Positions 43,993 to 54,708 of a DNA stretch of 64,000 nt are shown piece by piece (the stretch's first letter is position 1; the number at the start of each line of letters is the position of its first letter). Below the pieces are notes generated by a model, which was not told where the DNA came from, did no database searches, and saw only the letters and a program-made list of their open reading frames with translations. Location of the stretch: the NCBI RefSeq assembly GCF_001514235.1, contig NZ_KQ948936.1, forward strand, positions 1 through 64,000, read 5' to 3'. The position numbers and the translations under genes are program-made. This DNA comes from Streptomyces caeruleatus. GTDB lineage: Bacteria; Actinomycetota; Actinomycetes; Streptomycetales; Streptomycetaceae.

Positions 43993-45204
43993 TCAGGTCT
44001 CCTGGGGTACGGGCAGCAAGGGCGTGCGGTCGGGCGCGGTGCAGAATCCGCTCGCGTGGGCGTCGAGTTCGGCCGCGAAGGTCGTGAGCGCGCTGCGGAC
44101 CAGGCGGACCGTGCCGTCGGGGTGGTGGCAGGCGCCGCGGCCCTCGACGAGGCCGGCCCAGCGGGCGACGTCGGTGCGGGTGGAGCCCTGGGGGCCGGGG
44201 TTGGCAAGGGTGGTGAAGGCGGCGGCGATGCGGGGCAGGCCGTTGAGGCAGGGGCCGCACTGGCCGGCCGACTGCAGGGCCAGGTAGCGCAGGACACGGG
44301 CGGTTTCGGTGAGGCCGCAGCGGTCGGCAGGGAGAGCGGCGAGGACGCCCGCTCCCAAGGACGCCGAGTCCAGTGTCAGTTGGGTCGCCTCGGTCGCCGG
44401 GACCCAGGTGCCGTGGTAGCCGCCCAGCAGGACGGCCGACATGCCGTCCAGGGGCAGCAGGCGGTGCAGGGGGAGGCCGAACGGGGCCTCCGTCACCCGG
44501 GGTTCGCGTCCCGGTACATGCACGGTGCACAGCGCGCTGCCGGGCTGGGACGGGGGTGCCCGCGGTGCGGAACCAGTCGGGGCCGTAGCGGGCGATCAGG
44601 GCGAGGTGGGCCAGGGTCTCGACGTTCTGGACCAGGGTCGGGGCGCGGTGGGCGCCGCGTTCGCGGACCGGTGGGTTCTGGTACGTGGGGAGGGCGGGGC
44701 CCCGGAGACGTACCGGGCAAGGGCCGAGGACTCGCCGGACAGGGACCGTTTGGGCAGGCGGACGACCCGGACGGGGACGGGGTCGCCCTGCCGTTGGGCG
44801 AGGGCCGACTCCAGGTAGGACGCGCCGTCCTCCACCGCCAGATGGGCCTCGCCCGCGCCGGCCGCCGCGGCGGCCGACTGCACGCCGTCCAGGACGAGAT
44901 GGGGCGTCAGGCGGAGCAGCGTGCGGTCGTTGCGGCTGGCGGGCTCGCCCTCGGCGCCGTTGGCCACGACGACGGGCGTACGGCCGGTGCGCCGGCCCGC
45001 CTCGGCCACCGACAGCAGCTTGCGGTGGACCGGGAAGGCCGCTCCCCCGCGCCCGGTGAGGCCGGACTCGGCGACGGTGCGCAGGAACGCGGTGGGTCGG
45101 TGTGCGGGAGGGGGCCGTAGCGCTGCTCGTGGGTGCGGAGGTCGGCCGGGGTGCCGCCGGGGGCGAGCAGCCGCGGGGACATGTGGACCGGCGGTCAGGG
45201 TCAC
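43993..45204 (-). pseudogene. NuoF-like NADH/flavin oxidoreductase subunit, frame interrupted
   Basis: Pieces in three frames together make one protein resembling the 51-kDa NADH dehydrogenase subunit. GTG 45204 overlaps the upstream stop. SPRLLAPGG ... QRYGPLPH is read in one frame (about 45180-45095), then [11 protein letters not shown] (FMN/NAD site) and [16 protein letters not shown] in the first frame, then LPTYQNPP ... [22 protein letters not shown] in a third frame (about 44700-44555), and last the C-terminus with a GQCGPCLNG iron-sulfur motif back in the first frame. Two compensated excursions mean four indels. The first frame alone meets a stop at 44596. Either decay or sequencing indels. 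It would oxidise NAD(P)H for the ferredoxin and the membrane reductase. Confidence 0.8.
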
Positions 45205-45785
45205 GGTCGGGCTCCTTCGGCCGGGCGGAGCAGGGCGGCGGGGGTGCGGCGGGCGGCTCGGGCGGAGTGGGCGAGGCGGAGACCGGAGGCGGTGACGACG
45301 GCGGCCACGCAGGCGACGGTCAGCCAGGTCATCCAGTCGGTGCCGGTGTCCGTGCCGATACCGACGCCGTGGATCAGGGCGAGCGGCCAGGAGGCGTACG
45401 CCAGCCAGTGCACGGCCCGCCAGGCGCGGTGGCCGAGGCGTTCCCGCAGGAGGCTGGTGACCAGGACCGCGAGCATCAGGTCGAGGGCGACCGTGCCGAG
45501 GCCGAGCCACCGGGGCTGGTAGTCGGAGACGAAGGGGACGAGGACCGTCGACGGCGGTGATGTCGACGTAGCCGTCGAACACGGCGAACCCGACGTGCAG
45601 CGCCAGGAACGCGGTGGCCGAGAGGGACAGGGCGCGGTGGAGGGAGACGGTGCCGAAGCGGGGCAGCCCGGGGAGGCGGGCGCGCAGGCGTACGGCGATG
45701 CCGAGGAGGCTCGACGGCCCGTGAAGAGGACCAGGCAGACGGCGCCGGTGGCTCTGTTGGCGTACCAGAGGGTCTCGGAGGTCAT
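45201..45785 (-). CDS. ferric-reductase-like transmembrane protein, with frame excursion
   Basis: The frame is open for 194 codons from ATG 45785, which overlaps the apbE stop. The ends are good membrane sequence ([36 protein letters not shown] ... [26 protein letters not shown], with His residues suited to haem). But between about 45720 and 45545 the natural sequence ([20 protein letters not shown] ... [16 protein letters not shown]) lies in another frame. A missing G in the run at about 45728 and an extra base near 45545 would explain it. In the intact form it is a ferric-reductase-like haem membrane protein that takes electrons across the membrane. Confidence 0.8.
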   Translation of the reverse strand: MTSETLWYANRATGAVCLVLFTGRRASSASPYACAPASPGCPASAPSPSTAPCPSRPPRSWRCTSGSPCSTATSTSPPSTVLVPFVSDYQPRWLGLGTVALDLMLAVLVTSLLRERLGHRAWRAVHWLAYASWPLALIHGVGIGTDTGTDWMTWLTVACVAAVVTASGLRLAHSARAARRTPAALLRPAEGARP

Positions 45786-46801
45786 GCGGCCACCTCCAAC
45801 TCGGGAGCTGCCTGCGTCGGCCAGCCCGGCGTCGTGACCACCACGCCGTCCTGACGCACCAACCGCGCCGGCAGCCCGCGCATGGTCAGCCACTGTGCCG
45901 AGCCCGCCCCCTTCACCAGCGCCGCCGTACTGGCCGCGTTGGCGTCGGCGCAGGTGGCCGCCGCGACGGTGACCGTGCGCCAGGGTGAGCGGACGGGCAG
46001 GCCGGTGCGCGGGTCGACGATGTGGTGGAGGGCGTGGCCGCCGCGGCGCCAGGTGCGGGCGGACGTGCCCGAGGTCGCGAGGCCTCCGCCGTGCAGGCCG
46101 ACCGTGGCGTACGGCCCCTGCGGGGGTGTCTCGTCGACCGGGCCCGTGACGTCCTGGACGCGGATCTGCCAGCCGCCTGCCGGTGGTTCGCCGGCGACGG
46201 CCGTGTCGCCGCCGAGGCTCACGAGCACGCCGCAGTCGGCCGTGTCAGCGAGCAGCGCGGCTGCCCGGTCGGCCACCCACGCCTTGGCCGTGGCACCCAG
46301 GTCCAGGCGGACGCCGGCCGGGACGGTCACCGTGCCGCCGGCGCGGTCCAGCCGCACCTGACGCCAACCGGAGGCGCGCCGCACCGGGCGGTCGTCCTCG
46401 CGGACCAGCGTGAAGTCGCGGTCGTAGCCGATCGCATCCATCGCCGAGCCGACCGTGGGATCGACGGCGCCGTCCGTCGCCTCGGCCGCGCGCAGGGCGA
46501 CCGCGAGGGCCTCGGCGAGCAGGGGGCTGACCCGGACCGGGCGGCCCGCCGCGGCGTTGAGGGCGGTGAGTTCGGAGTCGGCGCGGAAGCGGCTGCAGGC
46601 GGCGTCGACCTCGGCCAGGTGCCGGGCCAGGAGCAGGTTGCAGGACTCCAGCAGGACCGGGTCGGTGACGACGAGCCGGACGCTCGTGCCGAGGGCACGC
46701 CAGTCGGCGGCGGCCGCGAGCGTGATCGCCGCCGTGGCGGCCGCCGTGCGCCGCGCTCCTCTGCGGACCGCTGCCGCGGCCCCCCGTTCTCTGGTACGCA
46801 A
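45782..46801 (-). CDS. apbE: FAD:protein FMN transferase (ApbE)
   Basis: A 339-residue ApbE-type flavin transferase that attaches FMN to Thr or Ser of exported flavoproteins. Family motifs: CSRFRADSELTALN, a DLGATAKAWVADRA segment for nucleotide binding, VSLGGDTAV and HHIVDPRTGLPV with the metal-site region. The start is a TTG preceded by GGAGGGGA. The N-terminus is basic then Ala-rich, possibly an uncleaved signal. No FMN-binding-domain substrate protein is encoded nearby, which is unusual for this operon type. It is the first gene of the redox operon. Confidence 0.92.
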   Translation of the reverse strand: MRTRERGAAAAVRRGARRTAAATAAITLAAAADWRALGTSVRLVVTDPVLLESCNLLLARHLAEVDAACSRFRADSELTALNAAAGRPVRVSPLLAEALAVALRAAEATDGAVDPTVGSAMDAIGYDRDFTLVREDDRPVRRASGWRQVRLDRAGGTVTVPAGVRLDLGATAKAWVADRAAALLADTADCGVLVSLGGDTAVAGEPPAGGWQIRVQDVTGPVDETPPQGPYATVGLHGGGLATSGTSARTWRRGGHALHHIVDPRTGLPVRSPWRTVTVAAATCADANAASTAALVKGAGSAQWLTMRGLPARLVRQDGVVVTTPGWPTQAAPELEVAA

Positions 46802-46911
46802 GACCGTTCCCCTCCCTAGTGACGCTCTGTCACGTCCTACGGTCGGGGAACGGCCTGAGAGAAAGCTGTGAGGTGCCTTTGGGCGCCCGGAGAGGTTTCT
46901 GAGGACTTCCT

Positions 46912-48615
46912 TTACGCGGTCAGGCGGGCGATGGCCTCGTCCACGGTCAGCTCCTCGCGCTCACCGGTCCTGCGGTCCTTGAGCTCGACGACACCCTCGG
47001 CCGCGCGCCGCCCGGCCACCAGGATCTTCGGTACGCCGATCAGCTCCGAGTCCGTGAACTTCACGCCCGGCGACACGCCCGCCCGGTCGTCGCACAGGAC
47101 GCGCAGGCCGGCCGCGGACAGCTTCTCGGAGACGTCGAGGGCGAGTTCGGTCTGGAGGGCCTTGCCGGCGGCGACCACATGGACGTCGGCCGGGGCGACC
47201 TCGGCGGGCCAGCACAGGCCCTTGTCGTCGGCGGTCTGCTCGGCGAGGGCCGCGACGGCTCGGGAGACGCCGACGCCGTAGGAGCCCATGGTGACGCGGA
47301 CCGGCTTGCCGTTCTGGCCGAGGACGTCGAGCTTGAGGGCGTCGGCGTACTTGCGGCCCAGCTGGAAGATGTGGCCGATCTCGATGGCACGGTCGAGCTT
47401 GAGGCCGGTGCCGCACTTCGGGCAGGGGTCGCCCTCCTGGACGACCACGACGTCGACGTACTCGCCGACCTCGAAGTCACGGCCCGCGACGACGTGCTTG
47501 GCGTGCATGCCCTCCTTGTTGGCACCGGTGATCCAGGAGGTGCCGGGGGCCACGCGCGGGTCGGCGATGTACTTGACCTTCTCGCCGAGGCCCTGCGGTC
47601 CGACGTAGCCGCGGACGAGGTCGGGGCGGCCCGCGAAGTCCGCCTCGGTGACCATCTCGACGACGGCCGGGGCGAAGTGCGCCTCGACCTTGTCCATGTC
47701 GACCTCGCGGTCGCCCGGGACACCGACGGCGACGATCTCGCCGTCGACCTTGACGAGGAGGTTCTTGAGGGTCGCGGAGGCCGGGACGCCGAGGTGCGCG
47801 GCCAGGGTCTCGATGGTCGGGGTGTCGGGCGTCGGGATCTCTTCGAGGGCGGCCACGCCGTCGGCGTCCACCGGCTTCAGCTCGTAGGAGATCGCCTCGG
47901 TGTTGGCGGCGAAGTCGCAGTTCGGGCAGTCGGCGAAGGTGTCCTCGCCGGCGCCGGCCGGGGCGAGGAACTCCTCCGACTTGGAGCCGCCCATGGCGCC
48001 GGCGGTGGCGGCGCAGATGCGGTAGTCGAGGCCGAGGCGCGCGAAGATCTTCTGGTACGCCTCGCGGTGCAGGGCGTAGGACTTCGCGAGGCCCTCGTCC
48101 TCGGTGTCGAAGGAGTAGGAGTCCTTCATCAGGAACTCGCGGCCGCGCAGGATGCCGGCCCGGGGGCGGGCCTCGTCACGGTACTTGTGCTGGATCTGGT
48201 AGAGGATGACCGGCAGGTCCTTGTAGGAGGACGCCTGGTCCTTCACCAGCAGGGTGAAGATCTCCTCGTGGGTCGGGCCGAGCAGGTAGTCGCCGCCCTT
48301 GCGGTCCTTGAGCCGGAACAGCTCCTGGCCGTACTCGTCCCAGCGGCCCGTCGCGTCGTACGGCTCACGCGGCAGCAGCGCGGGGAGCAGCACCTCCTGG
48401 GCGCCGATGGCGTCCATCTCCTCGCGGACGATGCGCTCGACGTTGGCGAGGACCCGCTTGCCGAGGGGCAGCCACGACCAGATGCCGGCCGCCGTGCGGC
48501 GGACGTAGCCGGCGCGGACGAGCAGCTTGTGGCTGAGGACCTCGGCGTCCGCCGGGTCGTCGCGCAGCGTCTTCGCCATCAACTGGGACATGCGCTGGAC
48601 CGGTGCGTTCGCCAT
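46912..48615 (-). CDS. proS: prolyl-tRNA synthetase
   Basis: A 567-residue class II synthetase of the bacterial type with an editing domain. Motif 1 surrounds [21 protein letters not shown], motif 2 includes [31 protein letters not shown], and motif 3 is [15 protein letters not shown]. The insertion domain spans about 225-390 ([20 protein letters not shown]). The anticodon-binding domain is at the C-terminus. GGAG precedes the ATG. Gene order with the GNAT genes and ispG is conserved in actinobacteria. Confidence 0.97.
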   Translation of the reverse strand: MANAPVQRMSQLMAKTLRDDPADAEVLSHKLLVRAGYVRRTAAGIWSWLPLGKRVLANVERIVREEMDAIGAQEVLLPALLPREPYDATGRWDEYGQELFRLKDRKGGDYLLGPTHEEIFTLLVKDQASSYKDLPVILYQIQHKYRDEARPRAGILRGREFLMKDSYSFDTEDEGLAKSYALHREAYQKIFARLGLDYRICAATAGAMGGSKSEEFLAPAGAGEDTFADCPNCDFAANTEAISYELKPVDADGVAALEEIPTPDTPTIETLAAHLGVPASATLKNLLVKVDGEIVAVGVPGDREVDMDKVEAHFAPAVVEMVTEADFAGRPDLVRGYVGPQGLGEKVKYIADPRVAPGTSWITGANKEGMHAKHVVAGRDFEVGEYVDVVVVQEGDPCPKCGTGLKLDRAIEIGHIFQLGRKYADALKLDVLGQNGKPVRVTMGSYGVGVSRAVAALAEQTADDKGLCWPAEVAPADVHVVAAGKALQTELALDVSEKLSAAGLRVLCDDRAGVSPGVKFTDSELIGVPKILVAGRRAAEGVVELKDRRTGEREELTVDEAIARLTA

Positions 48616-48703
48616 GGTTCTCGTACTCCTGCTGGTTTGGGTTATGGCAGGAGGTTAGCCGGGGGGTACGGGGCGGTGGAAATCGATTGGCGGCCGCCTG
48701 CCC

Positions 48704-49234
48704 CTACCGGCGGCGGAGCGGGAGCGGGGCGCCCATCACGGCGTAGGGCTTGGGGGCGCTGGGGAACAGGACCTGGCGGGCGAGGTCCTGGTAGCCGAGG
48801 GAGCGGTAGAGGCCGCGGGCCGGGCTCTCGATGTCGATCGCGGAGAGGATCGAGCGGGGTTCGGCGGCGCCGTCCGTGATCGTGGTGATGAGGGAACGGC
48901 CCACGCCGCGGTTCTGGTACTGCGGGAGGACGTGGAGTTCCGTGATGACGAAGGAGTCGTCGAGCCAGTCGTCGTAGCCCTGGGCCCGGAGGTAGGGCTC
49001 CACGACGGTGGACCACCAGTGGGTGCGGTCGTTGGGCATGCCGTAGACGAACCCGACGAGGCGCTCCGCTGTGGTGGCGCCGAGGGCCCTTGCTCCCGGG
49101 TAGGTCATGTGGCGCAGGACGATCTGGCGCCGTACCGCCACCTCGTCCGGTCCCAGGCCGAAAGCGACGGCTTGGACTGCGAGGGCCTCGTCGACGTGGG
49201 CTGATAGATCGAGGGGGCCGATGACGAGGTCCAT
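48704..49234 (-). CDS. GNAT-family acetyltransferase
   Basis: A 176-residue single-domain GNAT protein. Acetyl-CoA binding motif A is ITELHVLPQYQNRGVGRSLI (about residues 97-116), with a family-typical IESPARGLYRSLGYQ near the end. The substrate cannot be told. It is co-directional with and upstream of proS. Confidence 0.88.
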   Translation of the reverse strand: MDLVIGPLDLSAHVDEALAVQAVAFGLGPDEVAVRRQIVLRHMTYPGARALGATTAERLVGFVYGMPNDRTHWWSTVVEPYLRAQGYDDWLDDSFVITELHVLPQYQNRGVGRSLITTITDGAAEPRSILSAIDIESPARGLYRSLGYQDLARQVLFPSAPKPYAVMGAPLPLRRR

Positions 49235-49284
49235 GCGGGGACTCTACAGGGGGGTTTCGGTTGTCTGCCGGGTGCCGGCTGTTC

Positions 49285-49318
49285 GTGGTTGCTCGCGCAG
49301 TTCCCCGCGCCCCTCGGG
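49285..49318. repeat. dispersed intergenic repeat, copy 2
   Basis: GTGGTTGCTCGCGCAGTTCC followed by CCGCGCCCCTCGGG, in the same orientation as copy 1, in the 117-base gap between the two GNAT genes. Confidence 0.85.
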
Positions 49319-49351
49319 CCGATTCCCGTACGCCCCTTGAAAGGACAGGGC

Positions 49352-50200
49352 CTAGAACAGCACGCTCATGAAGGCGCCGACCTCCTGGAAGCCCACCCTC
49401 TGATACGTCCTTCTCGCCGCCGTGTTGAAGTCGTTGACGTACAGGCTCACCACCGGGGCGACGTCCGCCAGGGCGTAGCGCAGTACGGCCGCCATCCCGG
49501 GGGCCGCGAGGCCCTGGCCGCGGTACTCGGGAGCCACCCACACGCCCTGGATCTGGCAGGCCCTGTCCGTCGCGGCGCCGATCTCCGCCTTGAAGACGAC
49601 CTTGCCGTCCTGGTCGAGACGGGCGAATGAGCGGCCCGAGCCGACGAGTTCGGCGACGCGGGCCTGGTAGAGGAGGCCTCCGTCCCCCGCGAGCGGCGAT
49701 ACGCCGACCTCCTCGGTGAACATCGCCACGCACGCCGGCATGATCGTCTCCATCTCGTCCTTGCGGATACGGCGGACGTACGGATCCGGGGAGATGTCGG
49801 CCGGCATGTGGTCGGTGACCATGAGGGGCTGGTGGGCGCGCACCTCGCGGGCCGGGCCCCAGGTGGGTTCCAGCAGGCGCCACAGCTGGGCGGTGGCGTC
49901 GGCGGGGCCGACGATGGAGGAGCAGCGGCGGCCGGCCCGTCGGGCGCGGTCGGCGAAGGCGCGCACGGCTCGGGGGCCCGCGCAGATCGGGACGAGGTTG
50001 GCGCCCGCGTAGCACAGGGAGGTCAGCATGCCGCCCTCGTACCAGCCCCACATCTCGCCGCCGAGGCGCCATGGGTCGAGGCCGGCGATCTGGACCCGCG
50101 AGGTCACGAAGGCGTTCGCGACCGGCTCGCTGTCGAGGATGGCGAGCGCGGCGTCCAGGTCGCTCGGTTCGAGGACCCGGGAGGTGGTCTGGGTCAACAC
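49352..50200 (-). CDS. GNAT-family acetyltransferase, two-domain (DUF4081/GNAT)
   Basis: GTG 50200 gives 282 residues starting MLTQTTSRVLEPSDLDAAL; an ATG further up has no conserved N-terminus. The first half (about 1-130) is a degenerate GNAT-like domain (GGEMWGWYEGGMLTSLCYAGANLVPI). The second carries the acetyl-CoA motif VWVAPEYRGQGLAAPGM and a final YVNDFNTAARRTYQRVGFQ. Mycobacteria have an equivalent next to ispG (gcpE). The substrate is unknown. Confidence 0.9.
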   Translation of the reverse strand: MLTQTTSRVLEPSDLDAALAILDSEPVANAFVTSRVQIAGLDPWRLGGEMWGWYEGGMLTSLCYAGANLVPICAGPRAVRAFADRARRAGRRCSSIVGPADATAQLWRLLEPTWGPAREVRAHQPLMVTDHMPADISPDPYVRRIRKDEMETIMPACVAMFTEEVGVSPLAGDGGLLYQARVAELVGSGRSFARLDQDGKVVFKAEIGAATDRACQIQGVWVAPEYRGQGLAAPGMAAVLRYALADVAPVVSLYVNDFNTAARRTYQRVGFQEVGAFMSVLF

Positions 50201-50366
50201 GTACGGGGGCCTCACGCTGGGGTTCTGCTGGTCCCCGCACTGTACCTGCGGAAGCTGAGCCGTGCCGCCCTGTGGAGGTTGGCCGGTGTTCAGGAGGTGA
50301 CGGTGGGCCACGGTGCCGCCCCTGGGGGCTGCCGCCCCCAGCCCCCCGCTGTCGGCCCTCCGGGCC

Positions 50367-50580
50367 TCGTCCTCAAACGCCGGACAGGCTGAAAGTGCCT
50401 GGGCCGGCTGTAGCCCTCTGCGGGCGGGTGGGGGCTACTAGGGACTGCAGTGACTCGTCCCCAAACGCCGGACGGGCGGGAGGTACCTGGGCCGGCCATA
50501 ACCCTCCGCGGGTAGGTGGGGGCTAAGGACGGCGGTGACTCGTCCTCGAACGCCGGACGGGCTGGAAATGCCTGGGGCGG
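50367..50580. repeat. 85-88-bp imperfect tandem repeat
   Basis: Units start TCGTCCTCAAACGCCGGACA at 50367, 50455 and 50540 (88 and 85 bases apart). They share the pattern of a CCTGGGCCGG block, a CCCTCYGCGGG block and a GGTGGGGGCTA block. The third unit is cut off by the hairpin at 50571. Confidence 0.85.
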
Positions 50581-50589
50581 AGCCCCAGG

Positions 50590-50620
50590 AGGGGCGCGGG
50601 GAACTGCGCGACCAGCCCCC
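50590..50620. repeat. dispersed intergenic repeat, copy 3 (inverted)
   Basis: AGGGGCGCGGGGAACTGCGC followed by GACCAGCCCCC: the reverse complement of the element at 43753 and 49285, joined here to a CCTGGGGC hairpin. Confidence 0.85.
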
Positions 50621-50708
50621 ACCGGGCCCGCACCCGAGGAACGACCCCGGGGTCGAAGGGGCGGAGCCCCTGGGGATGGGACGGGTAGGGGCGGCGGGGG
50701 CGAGAACC

Positions 50709-51866
<1,158 letters not shown>

Positions 51867-51996
51867 GTGCTGTGCAACCCCAAGTCGTGGATCAAGGTCC
51901 GGTCCCGTCAGCGGCGTCAGCAGCGGGCTCCAGGCTTCGAGATTACGGCACCGAGCCTCACCCCAGCACATCACGGCCCGTAAACCCACTCAATGG

Positions 51997-52031
51997 AAGA
52001 CGGCCCGGGACAGATGATCCCGGGCCGTCTT
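51997..52031 (-). terminator. hairpin terminator after the site-2 protease gene
   Basis: A perfect 14-bp stem (AAGACGGCCCGGGA with complement) and a 7-base loop, 14 bases beyond the stop at 52045. Confidence 0.85.
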
Positions 52032-52044
52032 GAACGCCGTGTGT

Positions 52045-53349
52045 CTAGGAGATTCTGACCGGGTTGACGACGTCCGCGACGAGTACGAGAAGCGTGAAGC
52101 AGACGAAGATTCCCGCCACCACGTACGCCACCGGCATCAGCTTCGCCACATCGAACGGACCAGGGTCCGGGCGGCGCAGCACCTTCGCCATGTTGCGCCG
52201 CAGCGACTCCCACAGCGCGCCCGCGATATGGCCGCCGTCGAGCGGGAGCAGCGGGAGCATGTTGAAGAGGAACAGGGAGAGGTTGAAGCCGGCCAGGAGG
52301 AAGACGAAGGTGGCCAGCTGCTGGGACGCCGGGATGTCGAGTGTCGCGATCTCGCCGCTGACTCTCGCCGCGCCGACGATGCCCATCGGGGAGTCCGGCT
52401 CGCGCGGGCCGTCGCCGAAGGCCGCGTCCCACAGGGCGGGGATCTTGGAGGGCAGGGCCACGAGGGAGTCGACGGCCTCGCCGACCCGGTCGGTCATCCA
52501 GGTCACCGAGTCGCCGAAGTCCTGTTTGACGACGCCGGTGGCGGCGCTGAAGCCGAGGAAGCCGGCCTGGACGTAGTCGTCCTTGACGTACGCCCCGCTG
52601 GCGTCCTTCTTCACGACCCAGTTGGTGGCGATCTTCGCGTGCAGGGTGACTTCCTCGCCCTTGCGGTCGACGACGATCGGGACGTCCTTGCCGGCGCTCG
52701 CGCGGATGAGGTCGGAGAGGGAGTTCCAGTCCTCGGTCCGTACCCCGCCGAAGGAGACGATCTTGTCGCCGGCCTTCATGCCCGCGGCCGCGGCCGGGGA
52801 CTTCGCGTCGGACGCCTTGCAGTCGTCGCGGTTCTCCTTCTGGTCGATGACGCACTGGGAGACCGAGCTGACGGTGGTCGTCTGCTGCTGGATGCCGAAG
52901 CCCATCAGCACGGTGAGGAACAGGCCGACCGCGAGGACGAGGTTCATGAAGGGGCCCGCGAACATCACGATGACCCGCTTCCACGGCTTGCGCGTGTAGA
53001 AGAGGCGGGTCTCGTCACCCGGCTTGAGCTCCTCGAACGCCGCCGAGCGGGCGTCCTCGATCATGCCGCGCCAGGGTGAGGTCGAGCGGGCTTCGAGGCG
53101 GCCGTCGGGGCCCGGCGGGAACATGCCGATCATGCGGATGTAGCCGCCGAACGGGATCGCCTTGATGCCGTACTCGGTGTCGCCCTTCTTCCGCGACCAG
53201 ATGGTCGGGCCGAAGCCGACCATGTACTGCGGCACGCGGATGCCGAACAGCTTGGCCGTGGACAGGTGGCCCAGCTCGTGCCAGGCGATCGAGGCGAGCA
53301 GCCCGACCGCGAACAGCACTATGCCGAGGATGAACATCAGGGTCGTCAT
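52045..53349 (-). CDS. site-2 (RseP/Rip1-type) intramembrane metalloprotease
   Basis: A 434-residue S2P-family protease. The first membrane segment has the zinc motif HELGH (in [17 protein letters not shown]). A PDZ domain lies at about 175-270 ([24 protein letters not shown]), and the second catalytic motif is the LPLDGGHI near the C-terminus, with its Asp as third ligand. It cuts anti-sigma factors or other membrane proteins in regulated intramembrane proteolysis. GGAGG precedes ATG 53349, which overlaps the dxr stop. Mycobacterial Rip1 has the same neighbours, dxr and ispG. Confidence 0.95.
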   Translation of the reverse strand: MTTLMFILGIVLFAVGLLASIAWHELGHLSTAKLFGIRVPQYMVGFGPTIWSRKKGDTEYGIKAIPFGGYIRMIGMFPPGPDGRLEARSTSPWRGMIEDARSAAFEELKPGDETRLFYTRKPWKRVIVMFAGPFMNLVLAVGLFLTVLMGFGIQQQTTTVSSVSQCVIDQKENRDDCKASDAKSPAAAAGMKAGDKIVSFGGVRTEDWNSLSDLIRASAGKDVPIVVDRKGEEVTLHAKIATNWVVKKDASGAYVKDDYVQAGFLGFSAATGVVKQDFGDSVTWMTDRVGEAVDSLVALPSKIPALWDAAFGDGPREPDSPMGIVGAARVSGEIATLDIPASQQLATFVFLLAGFNLSLFLFNMLPLLPLDGGHIAGALWESLRRNMAKVLRRPDPGPFDVAKLMPVAYVVAGIFVCFTLLVLVADVVNPVRIS

Positions 53350-54602
53350 GCACGGGCCTCCGCCGTGTGTGCCGCCAGTTCCTGTGCCCGCCTGCGGGCC
53401 CAGGTCTCCGCTTCGAGGACGTCCGCGACGGTCAGAGAAGTTCCCGCGTCCGGGGTGCCGTGCTCCTCCACCACCCGGGTGACGGTCTCCATGATCCCGT
53501 TGAACGGCAGTGCGCCGGCCCGGAAGGCCTCCACGCACTCCTCGTTGGCCGCATTGAACACCGCCGGGGCCGTGCCCGCGAGCTGCCCCACGTGGCGCGC
53601 CAGGTTGACCGACGGGAACGCGTCGTTGTCGAGGGGGAAGAACTCCCAGGTCGACGCCTTGCTCCAGTCGAACGTGGGCGCGGCGTCGGGAATGCGTTCG
53701 GGCCAGCCGAGGCCGATGGCGATCGGCCCGCGCATGTCGGGGGGCGTCGCCTGGGCGATCGTGGATCCGTCCGTGAACTCAACCATCGAGTGAACATACG
53801 ACTGGGGATGCACGACCACCTCAATGCGGTCGAAGGAAATGTCGTAGAGCAGGTGCGCCTCGATGACCTCCAGGCCCTTGTTGACCAGGGTCGCGGAGTT
53901 GATCGTGATGACCGGGCCCATGGCCCAGGTGGGGTGCGCGAGGGCGTCCTCGACGGTCACCTGGGCCAGGTCCGCCTTGGTACGGCCGCGGAAAGGGCCG
54001 CCGGAGGCGGTCACCACCAGCTTGCGGACGTCCGCGCGCGTGCCGGACGCCAGGGCCTGGAACAGGGCGGCGTGCTCGGAGTCGACCGGGATGATCTGCC
54101 CGGGCTTGGCGAGCGCCTTGACCAGCGGGCCGCCGACGATCAGGGACTCCTTGTTGGCGAGCGCGAGGGTCCGGCCGGCCTCCAGGGCGGCGAGGGTGGG
54201 CGCGAGTCCGATGGAGCCGGTGATGCCGTTCAGGACGGTGTGGCAGTCGGAGGCGGCGACCTGGGTGGCGGCCTCGGGGCCGGCCAGGATCTCGGGGAGC
54301 GGCTCCCCCGTGCCGTACTGGGCGGCCAGCGCCTCGCGCAGTGCCGGGACGACGTCCTCACGGGCGACCGCGACGGTCCGCGCCCTCAGCCGGTACGCCT
54401 GCTCGGCGAGGAGGGCGACCCGGCCGCCGTTGGCGGACAGGGCGGTGACCCGGAACCGGTCGGGGTTGCGCAGCACTAGGTCGATGGCCTGGGTGCCGAT
54501 CGAGCCGGTGGAGCCGAGGATCACCACGTCCTTGGGGCCGTCGCCCGCTACAGGGTCGTAGACGAGGTGGGGGTCGGCGAGTGGGGCTGGACTGTCGCTC
54601 AT
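53346..54602 (-). CDS. dxr: 1-deoxy-D-xylulose-5-phosphate reductoisomerase
   Basis: A 418-residue DXR, second step of the MEP isoprenoid pathway. NADPH-binding motif [14 protein letters not shown] at about 30, NKESLIVGG, the metal site [13 protein letters not shown] with Asp/Glu ligands, GGPFRGR, and [27 protein letters not shown]. Start ATG 54602 follows a G-run. It overlaps the protease gene at its 3' end. Confidence 0.97.
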   Translation of the reverse strand: MSDSPAPLADPHLVYDPVAGDGPKDVVILGSTGSIGTQAIDLVLRNPDRFRVTALSANGGRVALLAEQAYRLRARTVAVAREDVVPALREALAAQYGTGEPLPEILAGPEAATQVAASDCHTVLNGITGSIGLAPTLAALEAGRTLALANKESLIVGGPLVKALAKPGQIIPVDSEHAALFQALASGTRADVRKLVVTASGGPFRGRTKADLAQVTVEDALAHPTWAMGPVITINSATLVNKGLEVIEAHLLYDISFDRIEVVVHPQSYVHSMVEFTDGSTIAQATPPDMRGPIAIGLGWPERIPDAAPTFDWSKASTWEFFPLDNDAFPSVNLARHVGQLAGTAPAVFNAANEECVEAFRAGALPFNGIMETVTRVVEEHGTPDAGTSLTVADVLEAETWARRRAQELAAHTAEARA

Positions 54603-54708
54603 CCCCCCATTGTGGCCGGAACGGCTGACGGGGAGCGCAGGGCGTCCCCATCGAGCGGGTAACAGGATGGTGAGGGGGCGCTGCGGGCAGTGACCCCTCA
54701 CCAGGGCG

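Larger units (their letters stand above)
50201..50708. other. intergenic region packed with repeats
   Basis: This 508-base gap between ispG and the GNAT gene holds a hairpin at 50322-50341 (CTGGGGGC/GCCCCCAG), a tandem array of three units beginning at 50367, 50455 and 50540, a hairpin at 50571-50589 (CCTGGGGC/GCCCCAGG) and the dispersed repeat copy 3. No coding sequence is credible here. Confidence 0.75.

Noticed and set aside
50367-50620. CRISPR array candidate because of regularly spaced repeats
   Set aside because: Units are 85-88 bp and diverge along their length with no constant repeat and unique spacer pattern; no cas gene.
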